A stretch of DNA of 64,000 nucleotides from Podospora pseudoanserina (lineage: Eukaryota > Ascomycota > Sordariomycetes > Sordariales > Podosporaceae): positions 1,441,001-1,505,000 of the forward strand of contig NC_085922.1 of the NCBI RefSeq assembly GCF_035222485.1. Direction: 5' to 3'. The position numbers were made by a program, and so were the translations under genes. The notes beneath the pieces are model-generated. The model had not been told where the DNA came from. It saw nothing but the letters and a program-made list of their open reading frames with translations, and searched no databases. Positions within the stretch are counted from its first letter, which is position 1. Each line of letters begins with the position of its first letter. This document shows positions 19,818-31,098 of the stretch, in pieces.

Positions 19818-20054
19818 TCGATTCCATTCATGCGTATTCAAACGTTATCAGACATAGAACAGAAGGAGAATAAATAGATACTCATGTGGATTCCATGCTC
19901 AATTTCTTTCCCTGATTATCAAATCCTAAGCCTCTGATAACCAGCCGATAATCAATGCCAAACGCCATACCCCATGCCTTTTTCATCCATTGCTGTCCCA
20001 GAACCCAGACGCTTGATATGTCAAACAACGCTATGCAAACCCTTCCCCTTGTCA

Positions 20055-20529
20055 TCAGTGCCTCCTAATCAGCCTAACCAACCCATCCAACCTCTTCAAA
20101 ACCTCATCCCGCTCCCTCAACGCCTCCTGCCTCTGCTGCTCAGCCGCCCCCAGCTCCTCCTCCAACTCCCGTATCATCTGCAACTGGTCTCTTTCACTAT
20201 TATCTAGACCCGGCAATGTCGAGATCAAATACTCGATCTGCTGCTCCTTCGTGATGAGATCTCTAGCGAGCTCGAGCTGCCCAGCCTTGAATTGTTCAGG
20301 GTCGAGGGTATCAACTTCGGGGGGCTGGTCTTGTTTGAGTTCGGGGATTTTGTCGTTGGGGGAGAATTTTTGAAGGTCGTGGTGGCGCTCGTTGTAGTAG
20401 AGGGCTGCTATGAATTGAGTGAGGAGCTGTGGGAGGGGGAGGTTAGTGATGGTTGGGAGGGGGGAGGGAGGGAGGTGGAGGACAGACTTGATCCATGGAC
20501 TCTTGGAGTTGAGTCAGTTTGTCGCCCAT
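20055..20529 (-). CDS. med21: Mediator complex subunit 21 (Srb7)
   Basis: Two exons (20529-20488 and 20426-20055) encode 137 residues. The first exon gives [14 protein letters not shown]; the second begins [18 protein letters not shown]. The signature block [20 protein letters not shown] is followed by [18 protein letters not shown], then [11 protein letters not shown]. This is the Med21 core: an N-terminal Med7-binding part and a long C-terminal helix that forms a coiled coil with Med7 in the Mediator middle module. The intron starts GTCTGT, has a CACTAAC branch site and ends CCCACAG. Length is typical of the fungal family. It shares a short bidirectional promoter with RRG7. Confidence 0.94.
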
Positions 20530-20857
20530 TTTTGAGAGTAGATTGATGAACGCAAATCGGAGGGCGGGTGTGGTTTGCGGGTTGGATTTGGTGGTTGCTG
20601 TTGGGTAAATGGTTGGAAAGAGAGAGAGAGAGAGAGCTACCTGATGCGCTCGCCTTGTGGTTGGTCGAGTGTTGATAAGATAAGAGGTCAATGGTAGAAA
20701 AGTGGATCCACGTTATTTGCCGGTCGATCGCGTGCCGGACCGCGTCTTGAATTTCAACGGCCCCTGCCGTGTGCACCCTTGCGGCCGGAATTGTTTTTGA
20801 CGTGGGGTTGTCTTCGATGCGACAGAATTGACACCAATTGGTGCTATACAAGCGATA
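20530..20857. promoter_or_regulatory. bidirectional promoter MED21 / RRG7
   Basis: Only about 330 bp separate the two start codons. A perfect 12-bp palindrome CACCAATTGGTG at 20832-20843 carries CCAAT on both strands, 15 bp upstream of the preferred RRG7 ATG. A short (GA)n run lies near 20620-20635. Confidence 0.45.
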
Positions 20858-21694
20858 ATGCGCCGTCTACTTCTCTCCCGGCCATCCTCCCTATCCCTCC
20901 TCACCACCGCCCCTCGACGAGCCTTCTGCGCCAGCGCCCCTCTCTCAACAACAACAACCCCCTCCCTCGAACTCAGAACTGTACAGCCACCCGCAGAAGA
21001 ACCCTCCCCTTCTCAACCAGAGCAACCAAAGGAAGATTCAGAACAACAACCCCCAGAACCAAACCTCCCCTCCCCCTACACCTTCCCCCTCCCCCTCGCC
21101 CCAACCACCAACCACTCCTCCCTCCCCAACTTCCTCACCTACGCCTCCCACACCTCCCTCGACCCAACCTCCACCGTCTACATAGGCACCCACTACGAGT
21201 ACACCGCCATCCTCTCCCTCACCCGCCTAGCCTTCACCCTCCACCGCGTCGGCGGCCGCTCCGACTACGGCATTGACCTCCTCGGCTTCTGGTCCCCCAT
21301 CCCAAACTCCCCAGACCCACCCCTCAGAGTCCTCGCCCAATGCAAAGTCACCAAAACAGCCAAACCGGTATACATCCGCGAGCTAGAAGGCGCCTTCATC
21401 GGAGCCCCTCCCGGGTGGCGCTCAAAGGGCGTTATCGGAGCACTAGTCGCAGAAAAGACTGCAACAAAAGGTGTCAGGGATGCGATTGGGAGGAGTAAAT
21501 GGCCGATGGTGTACATTGTTTGTTCTAGGGAGGGGGTGGTGAGTCAGATGCTGTGGAATCAGAGGGCGGTGGAGGAGGGGGGGTTGGAAGGGTTGGGGGT
21601 GGGGAGTAAATATAGGGTTGCTGAGGATGGGGAGCAGGTGGAGGAGGTGATGTTGACGTGGATGGGGAGGGAGATTAAGGCCCTCAAGGAATAA
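20858..21694 (+). CDS. rrg7: mitochondrial RRG7-family protein (required for respiratory growth)
   Basis: A single exon of 278 residues is taken from ATG 20858 (an in-frame ATG at 20828 would add ten). The start MRRLLLSRPSSLSLLTTAP is a clear mitochondrial presequence. The core has GRSDYGIDLLGFW, then VLAQCKVTKTAKPVYIRELEGAF, then GWRSKGVIGALV and ATKGVRDAI. That pattern (G-x-D-x-G-I-D and Q-x-K) is the restriction-endonuclease-like active-site layout (PD-(D/E)xK fold) found in the fungal RRG7/DUF2034 family. In yeast, loss of RRG7 gives a respiratory defect, but the biochemical activity is unknown. A nuclease role on mitochondrial DNA is inference from the motif. It converges on the 22016-22585 gene. 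Confidence 0.88.
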   Translation: MRRLLLSRPSSLSLLTTAPRRAFCASAPLSTTTTPSLELRTVQPPAEEPSPSQPEQPKEDSEQQPPEPNLPSPYTFPLPLAPTTNHSSLPNFLTYASHTSLDPTSTVYIGTHYEYTAILSLTRLAFTLHRVGGRSDYGIDLLGFWSPIPNSPDPPLRVLAQCKVTKTAKPVYIRELEGAFIGAPPGWRSKGVIGALVAEKTATKGVRDAIGRSKWPMVYIVCSREGVVSQMLWNQRAVEEGGLEGLGVGSKYRVAEDGEQVEEVMLTWMGREIKALKE

Positions 21695-22015
21695 AAAACG
21701 AGGGAAAAGAAGGCTGAGTAAAGTATTGGTCTTGGGAGAGTGCTCGAGTGTAATGATCTGATCTGGCGCATTGCTGGAGAAGGGATGAGGTCAGTCAGTC
21801 GAATCAAGGTGAGAGATTCTTGGTATATATGTTGCGCTAACAGTTACAGCTATATGCCCCAAATACTCCCATGGCTTTATGTGAGAAATCCACCACGCTA
21901 TGTCGACCGCCGTGCAAACCTCCGCTTCCTCGGAAAGTCAATCATTATCCAAGATAACCACGCCTGAGGGAAACAGGACCTGTAAAACCCGTCAAGGACA
22001 CCGACACACCAGCAA
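21695..22015. other. short convergent 3' intergenic
   Basis: This is the 3' flank of RRG7 and of the small charged-protein gene on the other strand. I see nothing else in it. Confidence 0.6.
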
Positions 22016-22585
22016 TTAATCATCCCAAATAGCCGCCTTGGCCTTCTGCGCCTCCTCTTCCTTCTTCCTCTGCCTCTCCCTCTCCTCCTCCCTCCTCTTC
22101 TTCTCCTGCTCCTTGACCGCCCGATCATACGCCTTTTGCTCCTCGGTCGCCCTCGGCGCCCGAAGCCCCAACCCAGCAGCAATCATGCGTCGCGCCACGG
22201 CATCGGTCTTTTCTGGGCGTCTGTCTGGTGCGGCGCCTGCTGATCGAGGACTTGAGTCGGCGCCAGGTCCGTCAAAAGATGTGAAACCGAACGTGCCGGG
22301 GGCGTTGAGCGCTGATGGCGAAAAGGGCTGCTTCTTGGCTATGGGCGACATGGGGGTTGGTGGGGGCGCGTTGGTGCCGGTTTGGGTGCTGCCTAGTGGC
22401 GTTTCTTCTGGTTCTGAGGCATCATCGTTGTCTTCTTCGTCCTCCCAGCTGTCGGCGACGGGGGTGGCGGCGGCGGCCTTTTTCTTGGAGGGGGCGGGTT
22501 TTTGGGGTTTGTCGAGGGAGGAGGTTTTGAGGGAGAGTTTGGTGACTGAGGTAATGAGGTCGTCGGGGGTGGTGTTGGAGGTCAT
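22016..22585 (-). CDS. small charged fungal protein with C-terminal coiled coil, function unknown
   Basis: This is a single-exon ORF of 189 residues. The N-terminal half is disordered, with DSWEDEEDNDD around residue 45 and Ser/Pro-rich stretches. The C-terminal third is the part that looks conserved: KTDAVARRMIAAGLGLRAPR, then TEEQKAYDRAVKEQEKKRRE, ending in a basic-acidic helix and the tail AIWDD. The acidic-tryptophan motif at each end resembles short linear motifs of translation or RNP factors, but I do not recognise the family and assign no function. The Lon gene is divergent from it, 1.17 kb away. Confidence 0.75.
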   Translation of the reverse strand: MTSNTTPDDLITSVTKLSLKTSSLDKPQKPAPSKKKAAAATPVADSWEDEEDNDDASEPEETPLGSTQTGTNAPPPTPMSPIAKKQPFSPSALNAPGTFGFTSFDGPGADSSPRSAGAAPDRRPEKTDAVARRMIAAGLGLRAPRATEEQKAYDRAVKEQEKKRREEERERQRKKEEEAQKAKAAIWDD

Positions 22586-23752
22586 GGTGGTGGTTTGGGG
22601 TTGGGGGGGCTATGCACTCAGCGTATGGGGATGGGTTTTGCTTCGAGATATAGAGAGAGAAAAGACTGAAGGGCTGAGAGTGCAAGTTGGGGGGGGGGGG
22701 TTGAATATAAAGGGACAGACAGCAAAAAAACCACAGGCTGGCTGTTGGGTCCAAAGGTGAGACGCCAGTGAAAGGGAGCGTCCCTGTTGAACTAGGGGTT
22801 GCCCGGGTTTTGATCACGCGCTGGCGAGGCTACGCCGTAGAAGAAGCTGGGGAGAACCCCGAAGTGAAAGCAGTGCCGCTTCTGGGCGTCCGACCGGCGT
22901 GGGGCAATATGCTGTTGGAATTTGGAGTTGAATTGTGGTTGGGGTTCTTGGGGTAGTAGAACCAACAGACTGCCGGATATAGTGCGAAGAATGAGATGGT
23001 CGTACAGAGAGGACAAGTCTGTAAAAGTATCCTTCTTGATCTATAGTGGTAATTAACCTATAGCCAGGAAAAGATCGGCCTTTGTCAAATCCTCCATCAA
23101 TGCTGATGTCAATTTAGAGGACCCTGAGGTTTGGAAACGCAAGCCCCTGCTGTTGAAACAAAGCCCAACACCGAGCTTGCAATTGCGGGGGCGGGGCACT
23201 GTGGAGAAAGGCTCCCACGGAACGGTGCCGGCGATGACGGAGGCTGAAAGCTGCCTGTGGCTTGAACAGCCGGGACCCCTGTTGCGCGGGTCTGGGCGCC
23301 GTGCGTTGCCGCCTGTACAGTTGCCAGTAGGTTCTACCGTTTGCCGAAAACTGTATCTAGCAGCTCTCGCCTCCTGCTGGCAGCTTCAATCGCATTATTC
23401 AGACAATCACCAACTGACTGCCCGCTGCCGTGTTGCTTGGCCGTGTCCCCGTCCGTACCTCGGAGCTTTTCCATTAAAAGGTAGTGAAATCCCCTTCCGA
23501 CGTCTAGGATTTGCTCCCGGTCTTTTTTTTTTACTTCTTCTTCACTTTTGTGTACATTATTTCCCTCCCTCAAGCTCGAACTCGACTACTAATCAATCCC
23601 TCGCTGTTCTCCATCTCCACGCAGTTTGAGAGCTCGAGCTTGATTACAAACCTACCCGCAAAATCCTGACGTCAAACCGCCCTACACCACCCCCTTCCGC
23701 CAAAACCGCAACGAGAGATCTGTTTTGTCTCCCCCTCCTCGCACTACCCACA
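22586..23752. promoter_or_regulatory. divergent upstream region, small charged protein / Lon protease
   Basis: A run of twelve G lies at 22689-22700. Several stress-response-like CCCCT elements occur (near 23143, 23275 and 23491), which Msn2/4-type factors bind in yeast. A T-rich, CT-rich leader tract precedes the Lon ATG. No ORF is supported. Stress control of Lon through these sites is inference. Confidence 0.4.
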
Positions 23753-26700
23753 ATGCTGCCGCGACAGCGCGTCCTGCGCATGCCCTCGCCAAGGCATTCG
23801 GTTCTCCTCTCTACAGCTTCCAGACGAACAAGCATCTGCTCGGTAAGAGCTTCGTTACGACAGGGCCAACACATCACGCCGCGGCTGCAGAGCTTCTCGA
23901 GGGACAGCTTTTCGTCGTCGCTATCGCCATTCTCCACGCATGCCGCTTTAGGGAAACAGCAAAAGGGTTCGGGCTTCTTTGACGGCATCGAGCCGTTAAC
24001 GGAGGAGGAAAAAAAGGCGAATCAGGAGAATCAGGAAAAGGAAGCGGCGGCTGAGGAGAAGGAGGAGAAGGATATTGAAAAGGCAAAGCCTTCTTCTAGC
24101 TCCGAGGCGAAGACGAAAGAGGGCGGCGTCCAGGGAACACCCGAGTCGCCGGAGAACAAGGGGAGTGCTGCCGCCGGGAGTGCCGCCTCGGGGTCATCGG
24201 GGGAGGGGTCGGGAGGGGATGGGGGGAAGAGGGGACGGAAGCCGGGTGACAAGGCGCTTGCGAAGCCTGTCGTGCCTGAGATTTACCCTCAGGTGATGGC
24301 TATCCCGATTGCGAAGAGGCCGTTGTTCCCCGGGTTTTACAAGGCGATCACTATCAAGGATCCCAATGTTGCCGCCGCTATCACCGAGATGATCAAGCGT
24401 GGTCAACCATATGTCGGTGCGTTCCTGTTCAAGGACGAGAATGCGGATGACGATGTTATCCGAAGTGCCGACGAGGTCCACGACGTCGGCGTGTTTGCTC
24501 AGATTACCAGCGCTTTTCCTATGACGGGCCAAGGTGGTGAGGGAACAAGTCTCACTGCGATTCTTTACCCTCACCGTAGAATCAAGCTTTCTGAGTTGAT
24601 TCCTCCGGGAGCTGCCGATGCCGCTGGAAAGACCCCGGCGGCTAAGGAACCCACACCAGAACCGATACCCCAGGCTACAGATGAGTCTGCCCAGAAGGGC
24701 GATGTTGTCGCGAGCTTTGAGGAGAGCGCCGTTGTACCGCCACCAAAATCAGACGTTACGCAGAAGCAATATGAGCCAACATCCTTCCTCAAGAAGTATC
24801 CCGTCAGTCTGGTTAACGTTGAGAACCTTACCGAAGAGCCTTACGACCCCAAGAGCCAGGTGATCCGGGCCGTTACTAACGAGATCGTCAATGTCTTCAA
24901 GGAGGTCGCTAGCATGAACTCTTTGTTTAGAGATCAGATTTCAACTTTCTCCATGAGCCAGTCTACCGGCAATGTCATGTCTGAGCCGGCCAAGCTTGCC
25001 GACTTTGCCGCAGCGGTGTCGGCTGGTGATCCCAATGAGCTTCAGGAAGTTTTGTCGAGCTTGAACGTCGAGGACAGGATGCACAAGGCTCTTCTTGTGC
25101 TCAAAAAGGAGCACGTCAACGCTCAGCTTCAGTCCAAGATCACCAAGGATGTGGAGAACAAGATCACCAAACGTCAGCGGGAGTACTGGTTGACGGAGCA
25201 GATGAAGGGCATCAAGCGTGAGCTTGGGCTGGAATCAGACGGAAAGGACAAGCTGGTGGAGAAGTTCAAGGAGAAGGCCGACAAGCTGGCCATGCCGGAA
25301 GCTGTGCGCAAGGTGTTTGATGATGAGCTGAACAAGCTTGCGCACCTGGAGCCGGCGGCGTCAGAGTTCAACGTCACTCGCAACTATCTCGACTGGCTTA
25401 CGCAGATCCCATGGGGTCTGCGCAGCGCCGAGAACTTTGGCATCCAGCACGCCATGACTGTTTTGGACGAGGATCACTACGGTCTCAAGGACGTCAAGGA
25501 CCGCATTCTCGAGTTTATCGCCGTCGGGAAGCTGCGCGGGACTGTCGAGGGCAAGATCCTCTGCTTTGTTGGTCCGCCAGGTGTGGGCAAGACCAGTATT
25601 GGCAAATCGATTGCTCGCGCGCTCAACCGGCAATACTACCGCTTCAGCGTGGGTGGTCTTGCCGATGTTGCTGAAATCAAGGGTCACAGGAGGACGTACG
25701 TCGGTGCGTTGCCCGGCCGCGTCATTCAGGCGTTGAAGAAGTGCAAGACGGAGAACCCCTTGATTCTCATTGACGAAATCGACAAGATTGGCCGTGGATA
25801 CCAGGGCGACCCATCGTCTGCTCTTCTTGAGTTGCTTGATCCCGAGCAGAACAGCTCTTTCCTCGATCACTACCTCGATGTCCCGGTGGATTTGTCTAGG
25901 GTCTTGTTTGTCTGCACCGCCAACATGACGGATACGATTCCCAGGCCGCTGCTGGACCGCATGGAGGTGATTAGACTGAGCGGGTATGTGTCTGATGAGA
26001 AGATGGCGATTGCGGAGAGGTATCTTGCTCCTCAGGCGCAGGAGCTGGCTGGGTTGAAGGGGGTGGATGTGGAGCTTACCAAGGATGCTATCGAGGAGCT
26101 GATCAAGTCTTACTGCCGGGAGGCGGGTGTCCGCAACCTCAAGAAGCAGATTGAGAAGGTTTATCGCAAGAGCGCGCTGAAGATTGTGCAGGAGCTTGGG
26201 GAGGAGGTGCTGCCTGAGGAAGAGGCGCTGACGGACGAGGGCAAGGTTGCAAAGGAGGAGTCGGCGAAGGAGGAGACTAAGCAATCGGAGGAGCCGGCCA
26301 CCGCCAACACGGAAGCGACGGAGAAGGAGACTACTGAGGTGCCGAGGGTGGCCCTCAAGGTCCCCGAGAGCGTCCACGTCACCATCGACAAGGACAACCT
26401 CAAGGACTACGTCGGCCCCCCTGTTTTTACGTCCGACCGTCTTTATGATATCACCCCCCCGGGAGTAACCATGGGTTTGGCGTGGACGCAACTCGGCGGC
26501 GCGGCCATGTACGTCGAGGCAATTCTCCAGTCGGCCCTCAAGCCGGCCTCGCGGCCGTCGCTTGAGATTACGGGCAACCTCAAGACTGTGATGAAGGAGA
26601 GCTCTGCCATTGCGTACAGCTTTGCCAAGTCGTACATGGCGAACAATTTTCCCAAGAATGACTTTTTGGACCACGCCAAGATTCATGTGCATGTGCCTGA

Positions 26701-27179
26701 GGGGGCGGTGCAGAAGGATGGGCCGTCGGCGGGGATCACGATGGCGACGAGCCTGTTGAGTCTGGCGCTGGACAGGCAGGTTGATCCGGCGGTGGCGATG
26801 ACGGGGGAGTTGACGCTGACGGGGAAGGTTCTGAGGATTGGGGGGTTGAGGGAGAAGACTGTTGCGGCGAGGAGGGCGGGGTGCAAGATGGTTTTGTTTC
26901 CGAGGGATAATGAGAGTGATTGGTTGGAGTTGCCTGAGGTGAGTCTGAACCTTTTTTTTTTTTTCAAGATAAAAAAATTTGCCTGGACGAAAAGCTAATG
27001 TGGTTTTACAGAATATCAAGGAGGGAATCGAAGGCAGGCCGGTGAGCTGGTATTCGGAGGTTTTTGACCTTATTTTCCCTGATCTGGACAAGGAGAAGGC
27101 GAATAAGAGCAGGGTGGTGGTGGCTGAGAACAAGGAGAAGAAGGAGGAGGAGAAGAAGGATGGGGAGGAGAGTGATTAG
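23753..27179 (+). CDS. pim1: mitochondrial ATP-dependent Lon protease (Pim1)
   Basis: Two exons (23753-26938 and 27012-27179) give 1117 residues. An Arg/Ser-rich presequence leads into an acidic low-complexity linker (about residues 80-170). The substrate-binding N domain begins VMAIPIAKRPLFPGFYKAI. The AAA+ module has Walker A GPPGVGKT at residues 607-614 and Walker B LILIDEID near 670. The protease domain has catalytic Ser992 in KDGPSAGIT and Lys1035 in GGLREKTVAA. Lon degrades oxidised and misfolded matrix proteins and helps maintain mtDNA. A second acidic insert (about residues 820-865) lies between the AAA+ and protease domains, as in other fungal Lons. The 73-nt intron near the 3' end (GTGAGT to TTTTACAG) is not a multiple of three; retention would drop the C-terminal 55 residues. 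Confidence 0.97.
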
Positions 27180-28274
27180 GTAGATGTTGAGAGATTTTGT
27201 AAATATTAAATGTGTATAAAACAGGGAAAGAAGAAGACGATAAAGAGGAGGAAAGAAGTTGATTTGGTCATTAGATGGGTAGGCAAGGAATGGAATTGGT
27301 TTGGGTGGATGGGTGGACGGATAGGTATGGAATTGGGGGGAGGGGGGGTAAACAGCGGTTTTTGCATGGAATGAAGTTTAAAAATAAAGAGGTAAAATGA
27401 GAAAAATCTTCACTCTAGGTTGGTTGATGGTGTCTTTGAGATGGGGGTTTGTGAGCGTTGTTCTAGATGTTTGGTAGCTGACACTTGGAGGAATGTGTAT
27501 CTACGTTTTGTGATGTGTGGGGGGTGTGATGAGAGAGAGGATATAGGGTAATCAAGAGTCAACCGCGATCCTGCCTTTGGGGATATGCAGTGTAGTTTAA
27601 AAGATGACTATAGTGATGCCTATATCTTGAGCGAGAGACTGTCGTATGGACAATTTTAATAGATTGAAGAGTTGAGTTCGTGTTTGTGCGTAAACTGTCG
27701 TTCAAGTAATCGCTTTAAAAGTAATGCAGCAGGCCCGTATCTAACCGACCAACAAACAAGATATCGATGCGATCTGGACTGCAACTGGGGTATCACCCGC
27801 CCGTCCCCTTCCCAACCTCACATTACCGCCTTGATTTTCTGCGATGAGTCTGACGTGTCACAACCGGCTCCTTAATCAGAGGATTTAGTTCTTTTTTTTC
27901 TTAATTTTTTTTCCATAGCAATTGACCACGGCCTGACTAACACCCGCTGCCCAACAGGGGCTTTACGGATCCCCTTTCGTGAAAAATGAGTGGGTGTGTG
28001 CCGTGATGAGGCGTATCTTTTTTATTCGGATTGGCCCATTCTGTTGCTTGTACGCCACGAGAGAAAAAAACTCGGCTTCGGAGAAAGCCGCAAGGTTCCT
28101 ATGAGCTCATTTTTCAGAGAGCTGGATGCAACGCAGTTCTTGGTTGTTGTTGTTGTTGCTGTTGTTGTTCTTCGTCTAGGTGGGCTGGAAAGAGACGGCA
28201 TCATTGAGTGACCCTGCCCACAAAATAATTGATACAGCAGAAGCAAATTAACCCATACTATACTATACTGTAAA

Positions 28275-28410
28275 CTTATGCCTCAAAAGCAAATTGATAG
28301 GTCTCTAAACGATATTTTAAGACCTGTTAACCATCTTTGAAGGCTTTTAAACCTATCTCAAAAGGCCTGTGGACTATCCTTTTGAGGTATGTTAACCTGC
28401 TTTGGTATCT
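28275..28410. repeat. imperfect palindrome / degenerate repeat cluster
   Basis: AACCTATCTCAAAAGG (28349-28364) is mirrored by CCTTTTGAGGTATGTT (28378-28393), with matching outer arms (TTTGAAGGC / CCTGCTTTGG). Upstream, CCTCAAAAGC and GATAGGTCT repeat the same motif in the other sense. The block is AT-rich compared with its surroundings. Confidence 0.45.
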
Positions 28411-29665
28411 CAAGTATTTTGCGGCAAGGGTGCCTAGGCAGGTAATCGACACTTTTCCGGCAAGAAAAGTGCAAAGTTATTACTACCTAGGTAGGTATAT
28501 TATGTAGTCTCGCAACCAGGAGAGTATCCCTCGCTAAGCACATAGGTAAACAATGTTGTGAATAGGAGAAGAAGAAAAAGCTGACGTATGTGCAGCAACA
28601 TGCTGTCGGCATGTACGGGGGAAAAACAGAAGCAAAGAGACTGTCTAGCCGCATACAGCCTTACCTTACCGCACCGGTTGTAGGTTGGCAGAAGTTGGTT
28701 TGTGATGGCAGATGCAGTTTGGGCATCAATCGACCCCCCCAAAAAGCGGGGGGGAGCGGATTGGGGGGGATAGGGTAGAAGAATACAGGCACACAGGAAG
28801 CTTCGGATGTTGCATGGAAGAGATTGCAGGGCTGGGAAATCCGGGTACAGGTAGTGTGAGCTGCTTCCGATGCGGGACGAGCTACCTAGCTTGAGAGAAC
28901 CTTGAGGGGTGAGGAGGGTACATCACTGGGGGTGTTAAGGGTGCGTGGGGTTGAGGGAAGTGTGGGCTGAGTTGAGTGTTCAAGTCAAACCTCGAAGCTA
29001 AAGGCATTGTGTTATGTTCATGTCTTTCAAAACAGAAACTTAAGTGAATAACCGCTTACACCAGGGCGGTCAGACGTCCTCCAGTCCGGGCATAGACCAG
29101 CAGTCCGGCATTATCGTCATGGTGGTGTTGTGAGTTGGGCTGCTACCGGGGACTTGTGGCTCGCATGGTTGTGTTGTCGATTGGTTGAAGCAAAGACGAT
29201 GACGAAGTGTCAGTGAAGGCTGTGCAGCGAGAGAGGTTCAGGCCTAGGGGAGAAATATGAATGATGGGATTATTGGGCCGTGGCTGGACGGGAAACCTGC
29301 AGTTCTGACGATGAGCTACATTACCTAGGGCACGTGGCCGGCGGTGTCTGTGGTTATCCGTAATAAAGAGATATATGGGATGAAATCATAGTTCTGGATG
29401 ACGAGGCGGATTTGGAGCGAGCAATGTACACCGCCGTGTCTTTGCTTACCTTGCTGCTGAAGATCTGAGTACCGATCCGAATCTTCCTTGCAGACGGCTA
29501 CGGTTGGCGGTCCAATTCGGGGAATAGAATAGCAGGCTTTGTTAGTGAGTTTTAAAGTGATAGTGATGAGAAAAGAGGTCGAGTCTTGCTTTGACCAGCT
29601 GACCTCTGTCGACACCTTCCTACCGATGAAGATGTTTTAGATCAGGTCACGATAACCTCAAGTTT

Positions 29666-29730
29666 CAAGATCCACTGGGGTTACAATAAACATCACTGTG
29701 GGTCTCGGTTCAACCCCTCAGTGGATCTTG
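29666..29730. repeat. 65-bp inverted repeat (strong hairpin)
   Basis: CAAGATCCACTG-GGGTT and AACCCCTCAGTGGATCTTG are complementary apart from two unpaired bases. They enclose a loop of roughly 30 nt. The stem is 17 bp. Confidence 0.7.
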
Positions 29731-30826
29731 GGCGCAACGCTCCCGCGTCAACCCCCCCGGTCACCCCATTATTTACATCTCATCTGAGGATCAACTTTCA
29801 AGTTTTGAGACAAACGTCGGAAGAAGACATGGGGATCCATCATCACGGGCTTTCGCTCAACCGGCCGATGATGAAGAAGGGCTACCACAGTTCTCGACCC
29901 AGCAGCTGTAGGGCTTTAGGTAGGGAATACGTGCAGAGAGCCCGGCGGCACGGCAAAGTACAGACGGTACTTGAATATACTGGTACATGCATTGTACATA
30001 TTTCGAAGCCCACAGCGCTCGTTACACGTGTTGCACCCCTCCCCCCCTTCTTCCCCCTCCCCACCAAGAAACCCAGCCTCCGTCGTCCCACCATCACCGA
30101 TCGAGTCGAGTTCGAGTTGTCTCTCTTGCAGCATGCAGGAGGAGGGAGAGAGTTAGCGAACCAACCCCCATGCCCCCTCATTTTCACCGTTACTTTTAGT
30201 CCACCACGAGGTACAATCTCTCTCAGGAGATCCGTGAGGAGTACCTAGCCTCGATCCTGCCCTGCCCACCTTCCACTCATCTGAGAGAGCCCTTCCACTT
30301 GGGTTTGCTTGTGTGCTGTGCCAGCCTGATAAGCAAAAGGCCTTGCTTCCTGTCCATTATGGCAATTTAACACCTGTTGCTTGTTCTGTCAGGTTTTTTT
30401 TTCTTTCTTCTGTGCATTCCATCTTGTGTTCACCATCCAACCTTCCAAGCGCTATTACACTCTCACCAAACCATTATTTGCGCTTTCTATCAACCTCTTG
30501 CGAATCACACGACCAAGTTTCACCCCACGGCGTTATTCAGCTGGTGAACAAATCTCGAGTAAAATTACCCGCCCAACAACAGCGACTGTGGAATCTGCCG
30601 CTTGTATACAATCCTGGAAATCGCCATGATCTTCTAATACTCAATACCCCTCTTCCTCGCTCCGCATGGCTTATCCGCGCGCTGTTGCTTGATGTAGTTC
30701 AACTGACTGGCTTACTTTGTTACCCCACGATCCACAAACACTTTGTTTCGGCTTCGATACCAGTCGGTTGGAAGAGAGGATAGGGTCAGTGTTGGGAGCC
30801 GAAACTGAGAAAGAGATATACACATC

Positions 30827-30851
30827 TATATATATATATATATATATATAT
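30827..30851. repeat. (TA)n microsatellite
   Basis: Twenty-five bases of alternating TA lie 133 bp before the kinase start codon. Confidence 0.9.
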
Positions 30852-30983
30852 GTCGGTGGTTTGTCAGGGTGGCCTGGAAAATAACAAAAACGCCAACTAC
30901 TCTACACCTTACCTACCCAACTAGCTAGCAGCAGCAAAAACTTGCGTTTTGTTCACATACCTCTCGACACCTCTTTTTTCCCC

Positions 30984-31065
30984 ATGGACCTCCCAAATAT
31001 CGAAACACGCAGTAGCGGTGCCGACAACAACAACCCAGCCTCCGGTGACGACGACCAACAACCAC

Positions 31066-31098
<33 letters not shown>

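Larger units (their letters stand above)
27180..30983. other. 3.8-kb protein-free interval
   Basis: This holds the Lon 3' flank and the upstream region of the kinase gene. It includes an imperfect palindrome cluster (28275-28410), a strong hairpin (29666-29730) and a (TA)n run before the kinase. The longest ORFs (156-175 codons near 29.7-30.8 kb) have no recognisable motif and look random. Confidence 0.6.

Noticed and set aside
25361-27133. 590-codon minus-strand ORF
   Set aside because: It is antisense to Lon and rich in Arg/His/Leu. The plus-strand frame carries all Lon motifs.
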